Source: Paucimonas lemoignei (lineage in GTDB: Bacteria > Pseudomonadota > Gammaproteobacteria > Burkholderiales > Burkholderiaceae_D). From it: a DNA stretch of 64,000 nt. Under the pieces are notes generated by a model. That model searched no databases. It had not been told where the DNA came from and was given only the letters and a program-made list of their open reading frames with translations. This document shows, piece after piece, positions 25,113-33,228 of the stretch. The stretch lies in NCBI RefSeq assembly GCF_004342585.1, contig NZ_SLZQ01000004.1:297560-361559 (forward strand), given 5' to 3'. The number at the start of each line of letters is the position of its first letter. Position 1 is the first letter of the stretch. A program made the position numbers and the translations under genes.

Positions 25113-26742
25113 TCATCCATACCCTGTGGTTCTGGCCGTCGGCGGCTTTATACCGGTTGCCGAGCGCTGTCGCCAGGTCGATCGATGCCGTCACACCCTT
25201 GAAGGCGTACAAGACGGCGCCCACGCCGGCACTGTGCAGCTTGTCGCGGCTGTCAGCATATCCCGGCATCTTGTAAATGACTTCGCCCGTGTCGAGAGTC
25301 AAGCGGAACATGCCCATGCGGCCAAATACTTCGAAAGGATGGCGCAATTCCGCCGTCCCCAGATAGCCGCTGTCGCCGCGTACTTCGGAAGGACGATAGG
25401 CACGCACGCTGCCCGGCCCGCCCAGGGAAAATTTTTCCGTGTCCGGCAGCATCTCCGCGCTGTACACCATGGTGCCGCGCAAATACAGGTCCCAGCGCTG
25501 CACGAAAGGCGAAGTATGGTTGACATCGACTTCGTAGCGCGCCCGCACCGCATCCTGCTGGGTGGCAGACCTGACGCCCTTGAAGTTGCTCGTCAGGCCA
25601 AGCTTGAGGTTGGTAACGGCGCTGTCTTCATGAATATGGTTGAGCTGATAAGCCAGATTCAGCACGCTGATTTTATTGTCCGACATCGTCACGCCCAGGG
25701 CGTTTTGCACCAAGCGGCTGCGGCGCAGTCCGACATTGAGCCACTGGCTGTTTTCGCGGGTGCGCACGAGCGGATGGCTGACGCCCACCTCGGCAGTCTT
25801 CACTTCGCCAGTAATGCCCAGGGCCGCCGCTGCGCCGCTGACGTCATAGCCGGTGCGCGCGGCGCTGAGCGACAAGCGCGTGCCCAGGGTATTCAAGGGC
25901 AGCGAATAGGCAGCAGTCCAGTACCGCACGAGACTGTGGTCAGTAATCGAGCCGGTCAGCGACAGCTGGTCGCCCCAGCCGAAGGGAGAATTCAGGCTCA
26001 GGCCGGCTTCGAGCCGGTTGCGCCCGGTTTCGTTGCGGCCATTGTTGTTCAGGCTGATGCTGCCGGTGACGAGCTTTTCGGTGATCTTCACTTCGGCGTC
26101 GGTGGTGCCGAACTCGGCCCCCGGCTCCAGCACGACTTTAGCGGCAAGACCGGGGATATCGTTGAGCAGCAGCAGGTCATGCTCCAGCCGCTCGGTGGTC
26201 ACCAGCGTGCCCGGCTGCAGCATCTGCGTGCGTGTAGCCAGAAACCCTTCGGCAAAACGCCGGTTGCCGGAAAAGCGCAGCTTGCCGATGCGGCCTTCGA
26301 TGATCTGCAGTTTGACGATGCCGTCGGCGACCCGTTGCGCAGGGATCACCGCCCGCGCCAGCGTATAGCCGCGCGCGTGGTAAAACTCGGTGATGGCGGC
26401 AGCGGCCTTGTTGAGGTCATACAGGTTCAGTTCCTGGTCGACAAAGCGCTCCACCACTTGCTTCAAGCGGCGCTCGCGGAAAACCGTATTGCCGGACATG
26501 GCAAAGGCATTGACGCGGAAGCGGCGGGCGCGCGGATCGTGCTCCGAAGGCGGCGATGGCAGCGGCAGCAATACCTGCGGCGGCGTGACGGCCTGGCGCG
26601 GCCTGGTGTTGCCCAGGCTATCCAAGACGCTGCCGGGAGTAATCGGCGCTTCCGCCGCGCAGGCCCACGCCTGCAGCAGCAGGCCGAGCGGCAAAACGGC
26701 AGCGTGCCGGAACGGGATGCGGAATGTACGGAAGATCGTCAC
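25093..26742 (-). CDS. TpsB outer-membrane transporter (ShlB/FhaC/HecB family)
   Basis: A 549-residue Omp85-superfamily pore that secretes the adjacent TpsA. Signal peptide FRIPFRHAAVLPLGLLLQAW ends near CAAEA. A POTRA region follows (about residues 70-220) with FRVNAFAMSGNTVF, AITEFYHARGYTLARAVIPA and VKLQIIEGRIGKLRFSGNRR, then a 16-strand beta-barrel with SLNNNGRNETGRNRLEAGLS, the late FSLGGPGSVRAYRPSEVRGD (the conserved barrel motif VRGY-like) and a C-terminal aromatic residue (NVSASF) as expected for outer-membrane proteins. It follows two cNMP-binding-like genes by 19 bases and overlaps tpsA by 20 bases, so these genes form one operon. Confidence 0.93.
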   Translation of the reverse strand: MTIFRTFRIPFRHAAVLPLGLLLQAWACAAEAPITPGSVLDSLGNTRPRQAVTPPQVLLPLPSPPSEHDPRARRFRVNAFAMSGNTVFRERRLKQVVERFVDQELNLYDLNKAAAAITEFYHARGYTLARAVIPAQRVADGIVKLQIIEGRIGKLRFSGNRRFAEGFLATRTQMLQPGTLVTTERLEHDLLLLNDIPGLAAKVVLEPGAEFGTTDAEVKITEKLVTGSISLNNNGRNETGRNRLEAGLSLNSPFGWGDQLSLTGSITDHSLVRYWTAAYSLPLNTLGTRLSLSAARTGYDVSGAAAALGITGEVKTAEVGVSHPLVRTRENSQWLNVGLRRSRLVQNALGVTMSDNKISVLNLAYQLNHIHEDSAVTNLKLGLTSNFKGVRSATQQDAVRARYEVDVNHTSPFVQRWDLYLRGTMVYSAEMLPDTEKFSLGGPGSVRAYRPSEVRGDSGYLGTAELRHPFEVFGRMGMFRLTLDTGEVIYKMPGYADSRDKLHSAGVGAVLYAFKGVTASIDLATALGNRYKAADGQNHRVWMNVSASF

Positions 26743-26761
26743 AGTGCCCGGGTTTCCTTGT

Positions 26762-27214
26762 TCATCGGGCCAGCGCGGCGCGCGAGCGCTTGTTGGCTTC
26801 CTGAATGTCGCGCGCCATTTGCACGGCGATCATGTATTGCAAATGATGCGCGACCGGCGCGGCATCCTCGAACAAGGCCTGAAACGCTTCACGCGATAGC
26901 GCGGCCGTTTCGCCTGGGCCTTTGGCGGTGCAGGTCGCGCTGGCGGGCATATCGTCGACCAGCGACAGAATGCCGAACATTTCGCCATCGGCCAGTTCGC
27001 GCAGCATGTATTCTTCGCCACCGTTGTCATGCTGGGTGATGTGTACTGCGCCTTTGAGCAACAGATACAATGCGGCGCCCTGCTCGCCCTGGCGGATGAA
27101 CACCTGGCCATCGGCATGCGGGGTGACGTGCAAATGCTTCGCCAACGCTTCGAGATGCGGGGTGGCGAAATCCTCGAAGGCTGGCAGGTTTTTCAGAAAA
27201 TATTTCAAGTCCAT
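26762..27214 (-). CDS. Single-domain cyclic nucleotide-binding-like protein
   Basis: A 150-residue protein made almost entirely of one cNMP-binding beta-roll: LPAFEDFATPHLEALAKHLH, QVFIRQGEQGAALYLLLKGA, then the phosphate-binding cassette ADGEMFGILSLVDDMPASAT and a C-terminal helix. No helix-turn-helix or enzyme domain is attached. In functional cAMP/cGMP sites the cassette reads FGE(x)nRxA; here the Glu is Ile and the Arg position holds Ser/Ala (PASAT), so cyclic nucleotide binding is doubtful. It lies between another such protein and TpsB with gaps of 18 and 19 bases, probably in the Tad/TPS operon. It may be an interaction module, or bind a different ligand. Confidence 0.85.
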   Translation of the reverse strand: MDLKYFLKNLPAFEDFATPHLEALAKHLHVTPHADGQVFIRQGEQGAALYLLLKGAVHITQHDNGGEEYMLRELADGEMFGILSLVDDMPASATCTAKGPGETAALSREAFQALFEDAAPVAHHLQYMIAVQMARDIQEANKRSRAALAR

Positions 27215-27232
27215 GAATCGGCCTTCGTGTAG

Positions 27233-27691
27233 TTATGCCTGGGCGGCGGTTGCGCGCAGGCGCTTGGCCATCAGCTCGATGAAGTTTTCCAGCAGGACGC
27301 TTGCCACCGCCTGATTCCCGGTGATCAGCTTTTCAAAGCCGAGATGGTGAACCTTGACCACGACGCACGCGGTATCGGTGACGATGGTGGCGCTGGCGAG
27401 ATGTTCGCCGCTCAGCACGGAAATCTCGCCCAGCCATTCGCCGGAATGGACAGTGCCGACGCGCAGCGACTTGCCGCCCTGCTCGATGTAAGCGCCCATC
27501 TCGCCGGACAGCACGAAATACAGGAAATCCACCGGCATGCGGTCGCGAATGAGCGTGCGGCCAGGCGCCACTTCCTGCACCGAAGCGCCGTCCAGCAAGT
27601 CGCCCAGATGCTGCGGGCCGAGCTGCCCGGCGATCTTTGGAAAAGCAGCCTGGAATTGCGCGGCGATGGCGGAGGTCTCTGTTGTTTTCAT
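27233..27691 (-). CDS. Second single-domain cyclic nucleotide-binding-like protein
   Basis: A 152-residue relative of the next gene. The beta-roll is recognisable from VAPGRTLIRDRMPVDFLYFV and GEMGAYIEQGGKSLRVGTVH to the cassette GEWLGEISVLSGEHLASATI, followed by a helix ENFIELMAKRLRATAAQA. The cassette keeps the Gly-Glu that contacts the ribose, but the phosphate-contacting Arg is replaced (HLASAT instead of xRxAT). It too has no output domain. The ATG at 27691 overlaps the DUF805 stop as ATGA. Two tandem genes of this kind inside a pilus/exoprotein operon suggest a heteromeric regulatory switch; this is inference. Confidence 0.85.
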   Translation of the reverse strand: MKTTETSAIAAQFQAAFPKIAGQLGPQHLGDLLDGASVQEVAPGRTLIRDRMPVDFLYFVLSGEMGAYIEQGGKSLRVGTVHSGEWLGEISVLSGEHLASATIVTDTACVVVKVHHLGFEKLITGNQAVASVLLENFIELMAKRLRATAAQA

Positions 27692-28206
27692 GGCTGATAA
27701 GGCTTCAGTGAATTGGCCGGCTCGACGATGGACCGGGCTTGGCCGTCGGCCAGATTGACGCCGGTGGCGAGAAAGCCGCCGATCATCAGGGTCGGCAGCA
27801 GGATGGCGACCAGCTTCATGCCGTTCGACGGCATTTGCGGCGCTGCGCCGTAGCGATTTTCTCCGCGCGTACCGGGAATGAACCAGAACGCCAGGTTAAT
27901 GACTGGCACAAGCAGAAACAGCGCCAGCCAGCCGCCGCAATTGAAATCGTGGGCGCGGCGCACCGTCAGCATGGTGAAAAAGACCGGCAGCAGGCAGTAG
28001 ATCAGGAACACGGTCACGATGCCGTACACCATGCGCCCGGCGCCGCCGGCCAGCAAGGCGAACAGGCCGACCAGGATCATGGCCAGGCAGACCAGCACCA
28101 CCGCGCCCAGTGAATAGACGATGTATTCGGCGCGTCCGAGGCGGCCATGCAAGGTCCACAGGCGCCGGCGCTGCACTACCGGTTCGACGATATTGGAGGT
28201 GTTCAT
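27688..28206 (-). CDS. DUF805 family membrane protein
   Basis: A 172-residue inner-membrane protein with about four helices. DUF805 landmarks: RLWTLHGRLGRAEYIVYSLG at the front, then VLVCLAMILVGLFALLAGG, YGIVTVFLIYCLLPVFFTML, the motif VRRAHDFNCGGWLALFLLVP and VINLAFWFIPGTRGENRYGA. Function of the family is unknown; it is usually small and often linked to cell-envelope genes. An in-frame ATG four codons earlier exists, but the ATG at 28206 overlaps the previous stop as ATGA, the pattern used throughout this operon. Confidence 0.88.
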   Translation of the reverse strand: MNTSNIVEPVVQRRRLWTLHGRLGRAEYIVYSLGAVVLVCLAMILVGLFALLAGGAGRMVYGIVTVFLIYCLLPVFFTMLTVRRAHDFNCGGWLALFLLVPVINLAFWFIPGTRGENRYGAAPQMPSNGMKLVAILLPTLMIGGFLATGVNLADGQARSIVEPANSLKPYQP

Positions 28207-28952
28207 GGTCCCACCCATTTGCCGGGATTACGGAAAGGCGACTGCATCCGCACCACCGCTTCGGCCGTCACCGGGATGCGATACTGATCATCGATGCCCG
28301 TGCAGGGCTTGGCCGTGGCGCCGCCGCCTTCGGAAGCCAGGATGTCGGGGGCGGTCTTGATGTCGGGAGACGAACCGGGCGGGTCCACCACCAGGTGAAA
28401 GATCAGCTTGTTAATGATCGGCACCGCCATGCGATAGCAATAGGTGACGCGCACCTTGAGCAGGTTGGCATCCTGGATGCTCATGCCGCCGGCCAGGCTG
28501 GTCGGGCGGTACATCAGGTTATCGTTGGGAATTTCATTGCCGGTCTCGGACTGGCTGCCGTAGGCGGAAAGCGCCGCCGAAGTCGGGTTGACGATGGTGA
28601 TGGTGGTGATCTTCGGGTTGCTGACCTGCTCGTTGGCGAGCTTCCAGGCATTCTTCAACAGCGCCAGGTTACGGTCGCCGCCCGAACTGCTGCTATGGGC
28701 AAACAGCGGCATCAATCCCGAACTGAGCCCGTCGACGATGGCGCTCATGGAACCGTTGCGCAGCGCGCCCTGGCGGGTGGCGCTGAAGGTGGCGTAATTC
28801 AGCGTCGCCTTGGTCTGGTAAATGAAGCCGAACTGGATGGCGCCCATGATCAGGAGGATCAGGATCGGGAATACGTAAATGTATTCGGCCATGGCTTGCC
28901 CTCCCTGCTTGCCGGGATAGCTGCGGCGGTGGAAGGAAGCGCGCATCGTCAT
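28203..28952 (-). CDS. TadE-like minor pilin of the Tad system
   Basis: A 249-residue protein with a prepilin-type start: a basic leader (MTMRASFHRRSYPGKQGG), then GQAMAEYIYVFPILILLIMG, matching the Tad cleavage pattern G/xxxxEY with Glu at +5 and Tyr at +6 and a hydrophobic helix after it. The rest is a soluble periplasmic domain with ATFSATRQGALRNGSM, typical for TadE, which associates with the pilus as a minor pseudopilin. It follows the TadD-like gene with an ATGA overlap. It needs a TadV/CpaA-type peptidase, which is not encoded in the window. Confidence 0.82.
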   Translation of the reverse strand: MTMRASFHRRSYPGKQGGQAMAEYIYVFPILILLIMGAIQFGFIYQTKATLNYATFSATRQGALRNGSMSAIVDGLSSGLMPLFAHSSSSGGDRNLALLKNAWKLANEQVSNPKITTITIVNPTSAALSAYGSQSETGNEIPNDNLMYRPTSLAGGMSIQDANLLKVRVTYCYRMAVPIINKLIFHLVVDPPGSSPDIKTAPDILASEGGGATAKPCTGIDDQYRIPVTAEAVVRMQSPFRNPGKWVGP

Positions 28953-29434
28953 TGTTTTTTCGCAGGCGCGGGCGACGCCGGCTTGGCTGTGCGGCTCAAG
29001 CCGTCGAGCGGAAGTTTTTCCATGCCGCTGATGAGGGCTTCCAGCCGGGCATGCAGCGGGTCGTCGGACGGACCGGCATTGTAAGCCTGGATCAGCGCGG
29101 CCCAGGCTTCGCGCAGGCGCACCACGCCGAGGTTGTGCCAGACCTTGGCATCGTTCCCGTTCAGCATGAGCGCCTTCTGGTAAGCCTGCGCTGCCTGATC
29201 CGGGCGGTTGGTGCGCGCATACAGGTTGCCCAGATAAAACCAGGCTTCGACATCGTTAGGCACGGCGCGGGTGACGCCGAGCAGCAGCTTTTCAGCGCGC
29301 TCATCCTGGTCGCCGGCGTAAGCGACCTGCGCGTCGCGACGCAGTGAGTACAGGTCGTCGTCATGCCCGGAAAACGCCGCGCAGCCGGACAGCAGCAGCA
29401 CGGGAACAAGCAGCGTAGCAAGGCGGCGCGTCAT
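28949..29434 (-). CDS. TadD-like TPR lipoprotein
   Basis: A 161-residue lipoprotein. The ATG at 29434 starts a lipoprotein signal (RRLATLLVPVLLLSGCAAF, lipobox LLSGC). The mature part contains tetratricopeptide repeats, clearest in DVEAWFYLGNLYARTNRPDQ and AKVWHNLGVVRLREAWAALI. TadD proteins are TPR lipoproteins needed for secretin assembly or pilus biogenesis, so this role fits. The longer frame up to 29647 is rejected: its extra 71 residues are Arg/Gly-rich and come from the wrong frame of the DUF192 gene. Start and stop both overlap neighbours as ATGA. Confidence 0.82.
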   Translation of the reverse strand: MTRRLATLLVPVLLLSGCAAFSGHDDDLYSLRRDAQVAYAGDQDERAEKLLLGVTRAVPNDVEAWFYLGNLYARTNRPDQAAQAYQKALMLNGNDAKVWHNLGVVRLREAWAALIQAYNAGPSDDPLHARLEALISGMEKLPLDGLSRTAKPASPAPAKKQ

Positions 29435-29784
29435 GCTGCCACCTCGCGCCAGTCGAGATGGTCGCCTGGGTGCAAGCCGATCGCGTCCAGCGTGCCCGGC
29501 GCCATTTCCAGGGTGGCGCAAGCGGCCAGACTGCCGGCCATGCGCGCGGGCGCCAGGCCGCGCACCAGCTTGCGCACGCGGCCTGCCTTGTCGATGAAAG
29601 CCAGGTCGAGCGCATAGCCCATGCCCAGCGTATGCACCATGCCGCATTTACGGATCAGCATGCCTTCGCCGGTTTTCAGCTGCGGCCGGCCCAGCAAGCC
29701 GCGGGTACGCTCCCAGGCGCTGACCGCATCCCAGACGCGCGGCAGCAGGCATTCCTCGCCACGGTAAATGGCTCCCAGCCTCAC
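29431..29784 (-). CDS. DUF192 family protein
   Basis: A 117-residue protein of the DUF192 fold. Characteristic elements are present: RTRGLLGRPQLKTGEGMLIR (the family motif R.KGLM.R..L....GM.F), MVHTLGMGYALDLAFIDKAG and VRGLAPARMA, and a late LEMAPGTLDAIGLHPGDHL. Family members are usually exported or fused to lipoprotein signals; here no signal peptide is seen. Genes for this family often occur within Tad loci of Proteobacteria, but no role has been shown to my knowledge. It is coupled to TadC upstream and TadD downstream through ATGA overlaps. Confidence 0.88.
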   Translation of the reverse strand: MRLGAIYRGEECLLPRVWDAVSAWERTRGLLGRPQLKTGEGMLIRKCGMVHTLGMGYALDLAFIDKAGRVRKLVRGLAPARMAGSLAACATLEMAPGTLDAIGLHPGDHLDWREVAA

Positions 29785-30668
29785 AGCATCCCCTCTTGCA
29801 TGAACTTCACGACGATCGGGAAAGCCAGCACGATGAAGGTCACCGGGAAGATGAAGGCGATCAGCGGCAGGATCAGCTTGACCGGCGCTTCCATGGCCAG
29901 TTTTTCGGCGCGCTGGAAGCGCTCGATGCGGCGCTGCTGGGATTGCACGCGCAGGGCGACACCGAGGCTCGCGCCCATCTTCTCGGCCTGGATCACGGTG
30001 CCGACGAAGCTGGTGATGGCTTTCATGTTCAGGCGGTTTTCCATGCGGCGCAAGGCATCGGCGCGCGGCACGCCGGCGCGCAGGTCGCGCGTGATCATCT
30101 GGAATTCATTGCGCAGCGCGCCCGGCGGGCCCTTGTCCATGGCTTGCTTGATGGCGCCGGTCAGGTTCAGGCCGGCTTCCACCGCCAGCGTGATGAAATC
30201 CAGGTACACCGGCAGCGCCTTGAGAATTTCCTTTTCGCGGCGCGCGCGCACATCGCGCAGCCAGATCTCGGGATAGTAATTGCCGAGCAAGGTCAGCCCC
30301 ACCAGCAGCATCGGCGAGGAATAATCGAGCGCGTGCATGCAGTACAGCGTCAGGACGAATGCGACGACAGTGGAAAAGATGCGCACCGCGTAATACTGCT
30401 CGGCCGTCAGGATGTAACCGACGCCGGTTTCCTGCAAGCGCTTGTGCGCCTTTTCCAGCCAGGCCGGCGGCAGGCGCGAGGCGAAATGGTATTCGATGAA
30501 GGTAATCACCGGCCAGGTCTTGCGCAAGACCGGCGGCAACGGGTCCATGTATTCGCGGTCTTCCTGCGGCACTTCGGACTTGAGCTTGGAGAGGCTGTAG
30601 CTGACCAGCAGCACCGAGGTGCCGGCCAGGATACCGATGATGAGCGCGATCAGGGAAGTCGATAGCAT
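29781..30668 (-). CDS. tadC: TadC, Flp pilus inner-membrane platform protein
   Basis: A 295-residue T2SSF-domain protein. N-terminal helix SLIALIIGILAGTSVLLVSY, two internal helices (FSTVVAFVLTLYCMHALDYS region), the cytoplasmic T2SSF domain with LPVYLDFITLAVEAGLNLTG, AIKQAMDKGPPGALRNEF, GVPRADALRRMENRLN and QAEKMGASLGVALRVQSQQR, and a C-terminal helix pair (LILPLIAFIFPVTFIVLAF). It pairs with TadB to form the platform that couples the TadA ATPase to pilin assembly. The gene order TadA-TadB-TadC is standard. Confidence 0.92.
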   Translation of the reverse strand: MLSTSLIALIIGILAGTSVLLVSYSLSKLKSEVPQEDREYMDPLPPVLRKTWPVITFIEYHFASRLPPAWLEKAHKRLQETGVGYILTAEQYYAVRIFSTVVAFVLTLYCMHALDYSSPMLLVGLTLLGNYYPEIWLRDVRARREKEILKALPVYLDFITLAVEAGLNLTGAIKQAMDKGPPGALRNEFQMITRDLRAGVPRADALRRMENRLNMKAITSFVGTVIQAEKMGASLGVALRVQSQQRRIERFQRAEKLAMEAPVKLILPLIAFIFPVTFIVLAFPIVVKFMQEGML

Positions 30669-30680
30669 CGTGAATTCCGT

Positions 30681-31532
30681 TCAGACATCAATGGTGGTGA
30701 TCTTGCGGATGAACAGGTAGCCGATGGTGATCATCACGATGATGACCGCCAGCGTCACCCAGCCAAACAGCGTGGTGAACATCGCGCCCATGGCCTTGGG
30801 TTCGATCCAGTTGAGCGCGGCCATCATCAAGAGCGGCAGGCAGGACATGATCAAGCCTTGCATCTTGCCCTGCGCGGTCAGGCTGCGGATCTTGCCTTCC
30901 ATGGTGGCTTTGTCGCGCAGCGTGGTGGCCAGCGACTCAAGAATCTCCGCCAGGTTGCCGCCGACCTCGCGCGAAATGCGCAAGCCCGACACCACCAGCG
31001 AAAAGTCCTGGATCGGATTGCGCTTTTCCATGTTGACCAGGGCCGTGTCGAAATCCACGCCGAGGCGCTGCTCGCGCAGCATCAGCTCGAATTCCTGCGA
31101 CAGCGGCGGCTTCTGTTCCTTGACCATCGATTCCATCGCCACTGTCAAGCTGGCGCCGGCGCGCATGGCGCCCGACACCATCAGCAGCGCATCCGGCAAC
31201 TGTTCCTCGAAGCGCTTCAGGCGCTGCGCGGCCAGGCGCTTGATCCACAGCTTCGGCAGGATCAGCGTGCCGATGGCCGTGAACGTGACGAACACCGGGT
31301 TGTTCGTGAAGAGCCAGACCAGGGTCGGCAACACCACCAGCGCGGCGACGTTGTAGTAAAAGATCTTGGTCGGATCGAGGAAGATGAACATGTCGGCCAG
31401 CGTGGTGCGGGTCGACGTTTCCAGGTCCGATCGCTGCCGCGCCAGCACGCCGCGCACGGCTTGCATGACCAGCCAGATGATGATGAAGGCGGTCAGCAGG
31501 CCAACCGCGATGAGCAATCCCAAACTGTTCAC
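30681..31532 (-). CDS. tadB: TadB, Flp pilus inner-membrane platform protein
   Basis: A 283-residue T2SSF-domain protein. Its start is the GTG at 31532, which overlaps the TadA stop as GTGA; the longer frame up to 31967 runs through TadA in the wrong frame and is Arg/His-rich. Features: N-terminal helix LGLLIAVGLLTAFIIIWLVM, central helices (YNVAALVVLPTLVWLF), and the T2SSF domain RFEEQLPDALLMVSGAMRAG, ASLTVAMESMVKEQKPPLSQ, EFELMLREQRLGVDFDTALV and REVGGNLAEILESLATTLRD, ending with a helix (VTLAVIIVMITIGYLFI). It partners TadC. Confidence 0.92.
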   Translation of the reverse strand: MNSLGLLIAVGLLTAFIIIWLVMQAVRGVLARQRSDLETSTRTTLADMFIFLDPTKIFYYNVAALVVLPTLVWLFTNNPVFVTFTAIGTLILPKLWIKRLAAQRLKRFEEQLPDALLMVSGAMRAGASLTVAMESMVKEQKPPLSQEFELMLREQRLGVDFDTALVNMEKRNPIQDFSLVVSGLRISREVGGNLAEILESLATTLRDKATMEGKIRSLTAQGKMQGLIMSCLPLLMMAALNWIEPKAMGAMFTTLFGWVTLAVIIVMITIGYLFIRKITTIDV

Positions 31533-33217
31533 AGGCGCTTGTCTCCGGATGCAAACATGTTGAAATCGATATCCAGGCCGCGGCTGCCGAGCTCTTCGTA
31601 AAACTCGGGAATCTGGCCGGTGGCGACATGCTTGCCCTTGACCTTGCCGTCCGGGCCGAAGCCTTCGCGCTGGTACAGGAAGATATCCTGCAACTGGATG
31701 ATGTCGCCTTCCATGCCGGTGATCTCGGTGATGTGGGTCACCTTGCGCGAGCCGCAGGAGAAACGGTTTTGCTGCACGATGAAGCGCACCGCCGAAGCGA
31801 TCTGTTCGCGGATCGCGCGCACCGGCAAGTCCATCCCCGCCATCATCACCATCACTTCGATACGCGCCAGGCAATCGCGCGGCGTGTTGGCGTGGGCGGT
31901 GGTGAGCGAACCGTCGTGGCCGGTATTCATCGCCGTCAGCATGTCGAGCGCCTCGCCGCCGCGGCACTCGCCGACGACGATGCGGTCCGGGCGCATACGC
32001 AAGCAGTTCTTCACCAGGTCACGGATCGCCACCATGCCTTTGCCTTCGGCGTTGGCCGGGCGCGATTCGAGGCCGACCAGGTTGGGCTGGCTGAGTTGCA
32101 GTTCGGCCGCGTCTTCCACCGTGACGATGCGCTCGTCCTTGGGAATGTAGCTGGACAGGACATTGAGCAAGGTGGTCTTACCGGAACCAGTGCCGCCGGA
32201 AATGATGATGTTGGCCTTTTGCTCGACGATAGTCCGCAAAAATTCCAGCATGGTCGGCGTCATCGACCCGAAGCGGATCAAGTCTTCGCCGACCAGCTTC
32301 TTCTTGGAGAACTTACGGATCGTGATGTTCGCGCCCTTCAAGGCCAGCGGCGGGATCACGGCGTTGACGCGCGAACCATCTTTCAGGCGCGCATCCACCA
32401 TCGGCGAGCTTTCATCGATGCGGCGGCCCAGCGGCGTGACGATGCGCTCGATCGCCTGCACCACTGCCTGGTTGCTGGTGAAGGTGATGTCCGACTTGCG
32501 CAGCTTGCCGTTACGCTCGATGAAGATCTCATCGGCGCTGTTGACCATGATTTCCGACACGGACTCGTCGGCGATCAAGTCTTCCAGCGGGCCCAGGCCT
32601 ACCACTTCATCCAGCACGCGCTTGACCAGCATGGCCTTGTCCAGGTGCGCCGGGATATTGCGGTCGGCGGCGACGATCTCCTCCAGCATGACGCGCGTAT
32701 TGTCGCGCAGCTCGTCCTCGCTCTGGCGGTTGACGTCCACCCGGCGCAAGTCCATCTGCTTGATGAGTTGCTGGTGAAGGTACTTGAGCACCTCGACGAT
32801 TTCCTTCGCCCGCGCGGCGATCTGCTCGTTCGTTTCATCGTCGGCGTCGGCATCAGAAGCGGGAGCCGCGCTGGTGGCGGCGTGACTAGCCGATGCCAGG
32901 GTTGGTGCTGCCGGCGCCTCCGGCTCCAGATCCAGCACTTCCAGCACGTAGTCGCAAATGGTGACCTTGTCGCCCGGCTTCAATGGCCCGTAGCTGCCGC
33001 TGATCTTGGTGCCATTGACGCGCGTGCCGGAAGACGCGCCCAGGTCGTTCACGAACACGCCATCCGCACGGCGCTGGATGGTGGCGTGCGAGCGGCCGAC
33101 GGTCCATCCCTGCAGGATGATGCGATTCTCGTCGCTCTTGCCGATGGAGCACGTATCGATGGTGCATTCTTCCTCGGTGCGCTGGCCCTTGGGCGTGGTA
33201 ACGGCGATAAGCAGCAT
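31529..33217 (-). CDS. tadA: TadA/CpaF secretion ATPase with N-terminal FHA domain
   Basis: A 562-residue protein. Residues 1-100 are an FHA phosphothreonine-binding domain (CSIGKSDENRIIL, VGRSHATIQRR, FVNDLGASSGTRVNGTKI). A linker of about 40 Ala/Pro/Asp-rich residues leads to the CpaF/TadA ATPase, with Walker A GGTGSGKTTLL near 348, the Asp box EDAAELQLSQPN, Walker B and the Glu in RIVVGECRGGEALDMLTAMN, and the His box TTAHANTPRDCL. This ATPase powers Flp pilus assembly. The FHA fusion is not in classical TadA and may link assembly to a Ser/Thr kinase, or replace TadZ/CpaE, which is not seen here. The upstream secretin gene ends 12 bases earlier. Confidence 0.93.
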   Translation of the reverse strand: MLLIAVTTPKGQRTEEECTIDTCSIGKSDENRIILQGWTVGRSHATIQRRADGVFVNDLGASSGTRVNGTKISGSYGPLKPGDKVTICDYVLEVLDLEPEAPAAPTLASASHAATSAAPASDADADDETNEQIAARAKEIVEVLKYLHQQLIKQMDLRRVDVNRQSEDELRDNTRVMLEEIVAADRNIPAHLDKAMLVKRVLDEVVGLGPLEDLIADESVSEIMVNSADEIFIERNGKLRKSDITFTSNQAVVQAIERIVTPLGRRIDESSPMVDARLKDGSRVNAVIPPLALKGANITIRKFSKKKLVGEDLIRFGSMTPTMLEFLRTIVEQKANIIISGGTGSGKTTLLNVLSSYIPKDERIVTVEDAAELQLSQPNLVGLESRPANAEGKGMVAIRDLVKNCLRMRPDRIVVGECRGGEALDMLTAMNTGHDGSLTTAHANTPRDCLARIEVMVMMAGMDLPVRAIREQIASAVRFIVQQNRFSCGSRKVTHITEITGMEGDIIQLQDIFLYQREGFGPDGKVKGKHVATGQIPEFYEELGSRGLDIDFNMFASGDKRL

Positions 33218-33228
33218 GTTGGTTAACC

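Noticed and set aside
30681..31967. Extended TadB start at 31967
   Set aside because: The extra 145 codons overlap TadA and translate to Arg/His-rich sequence; the GTG at 31532 gives a normal TadB with a GTGA overlap.
31628..33226. 532-codon forward ORF opposite TadA
   Set aside because: Shadow of a gene with Walker and FHA motifs; its own translation is His/Asp/Gln-rich without domains.
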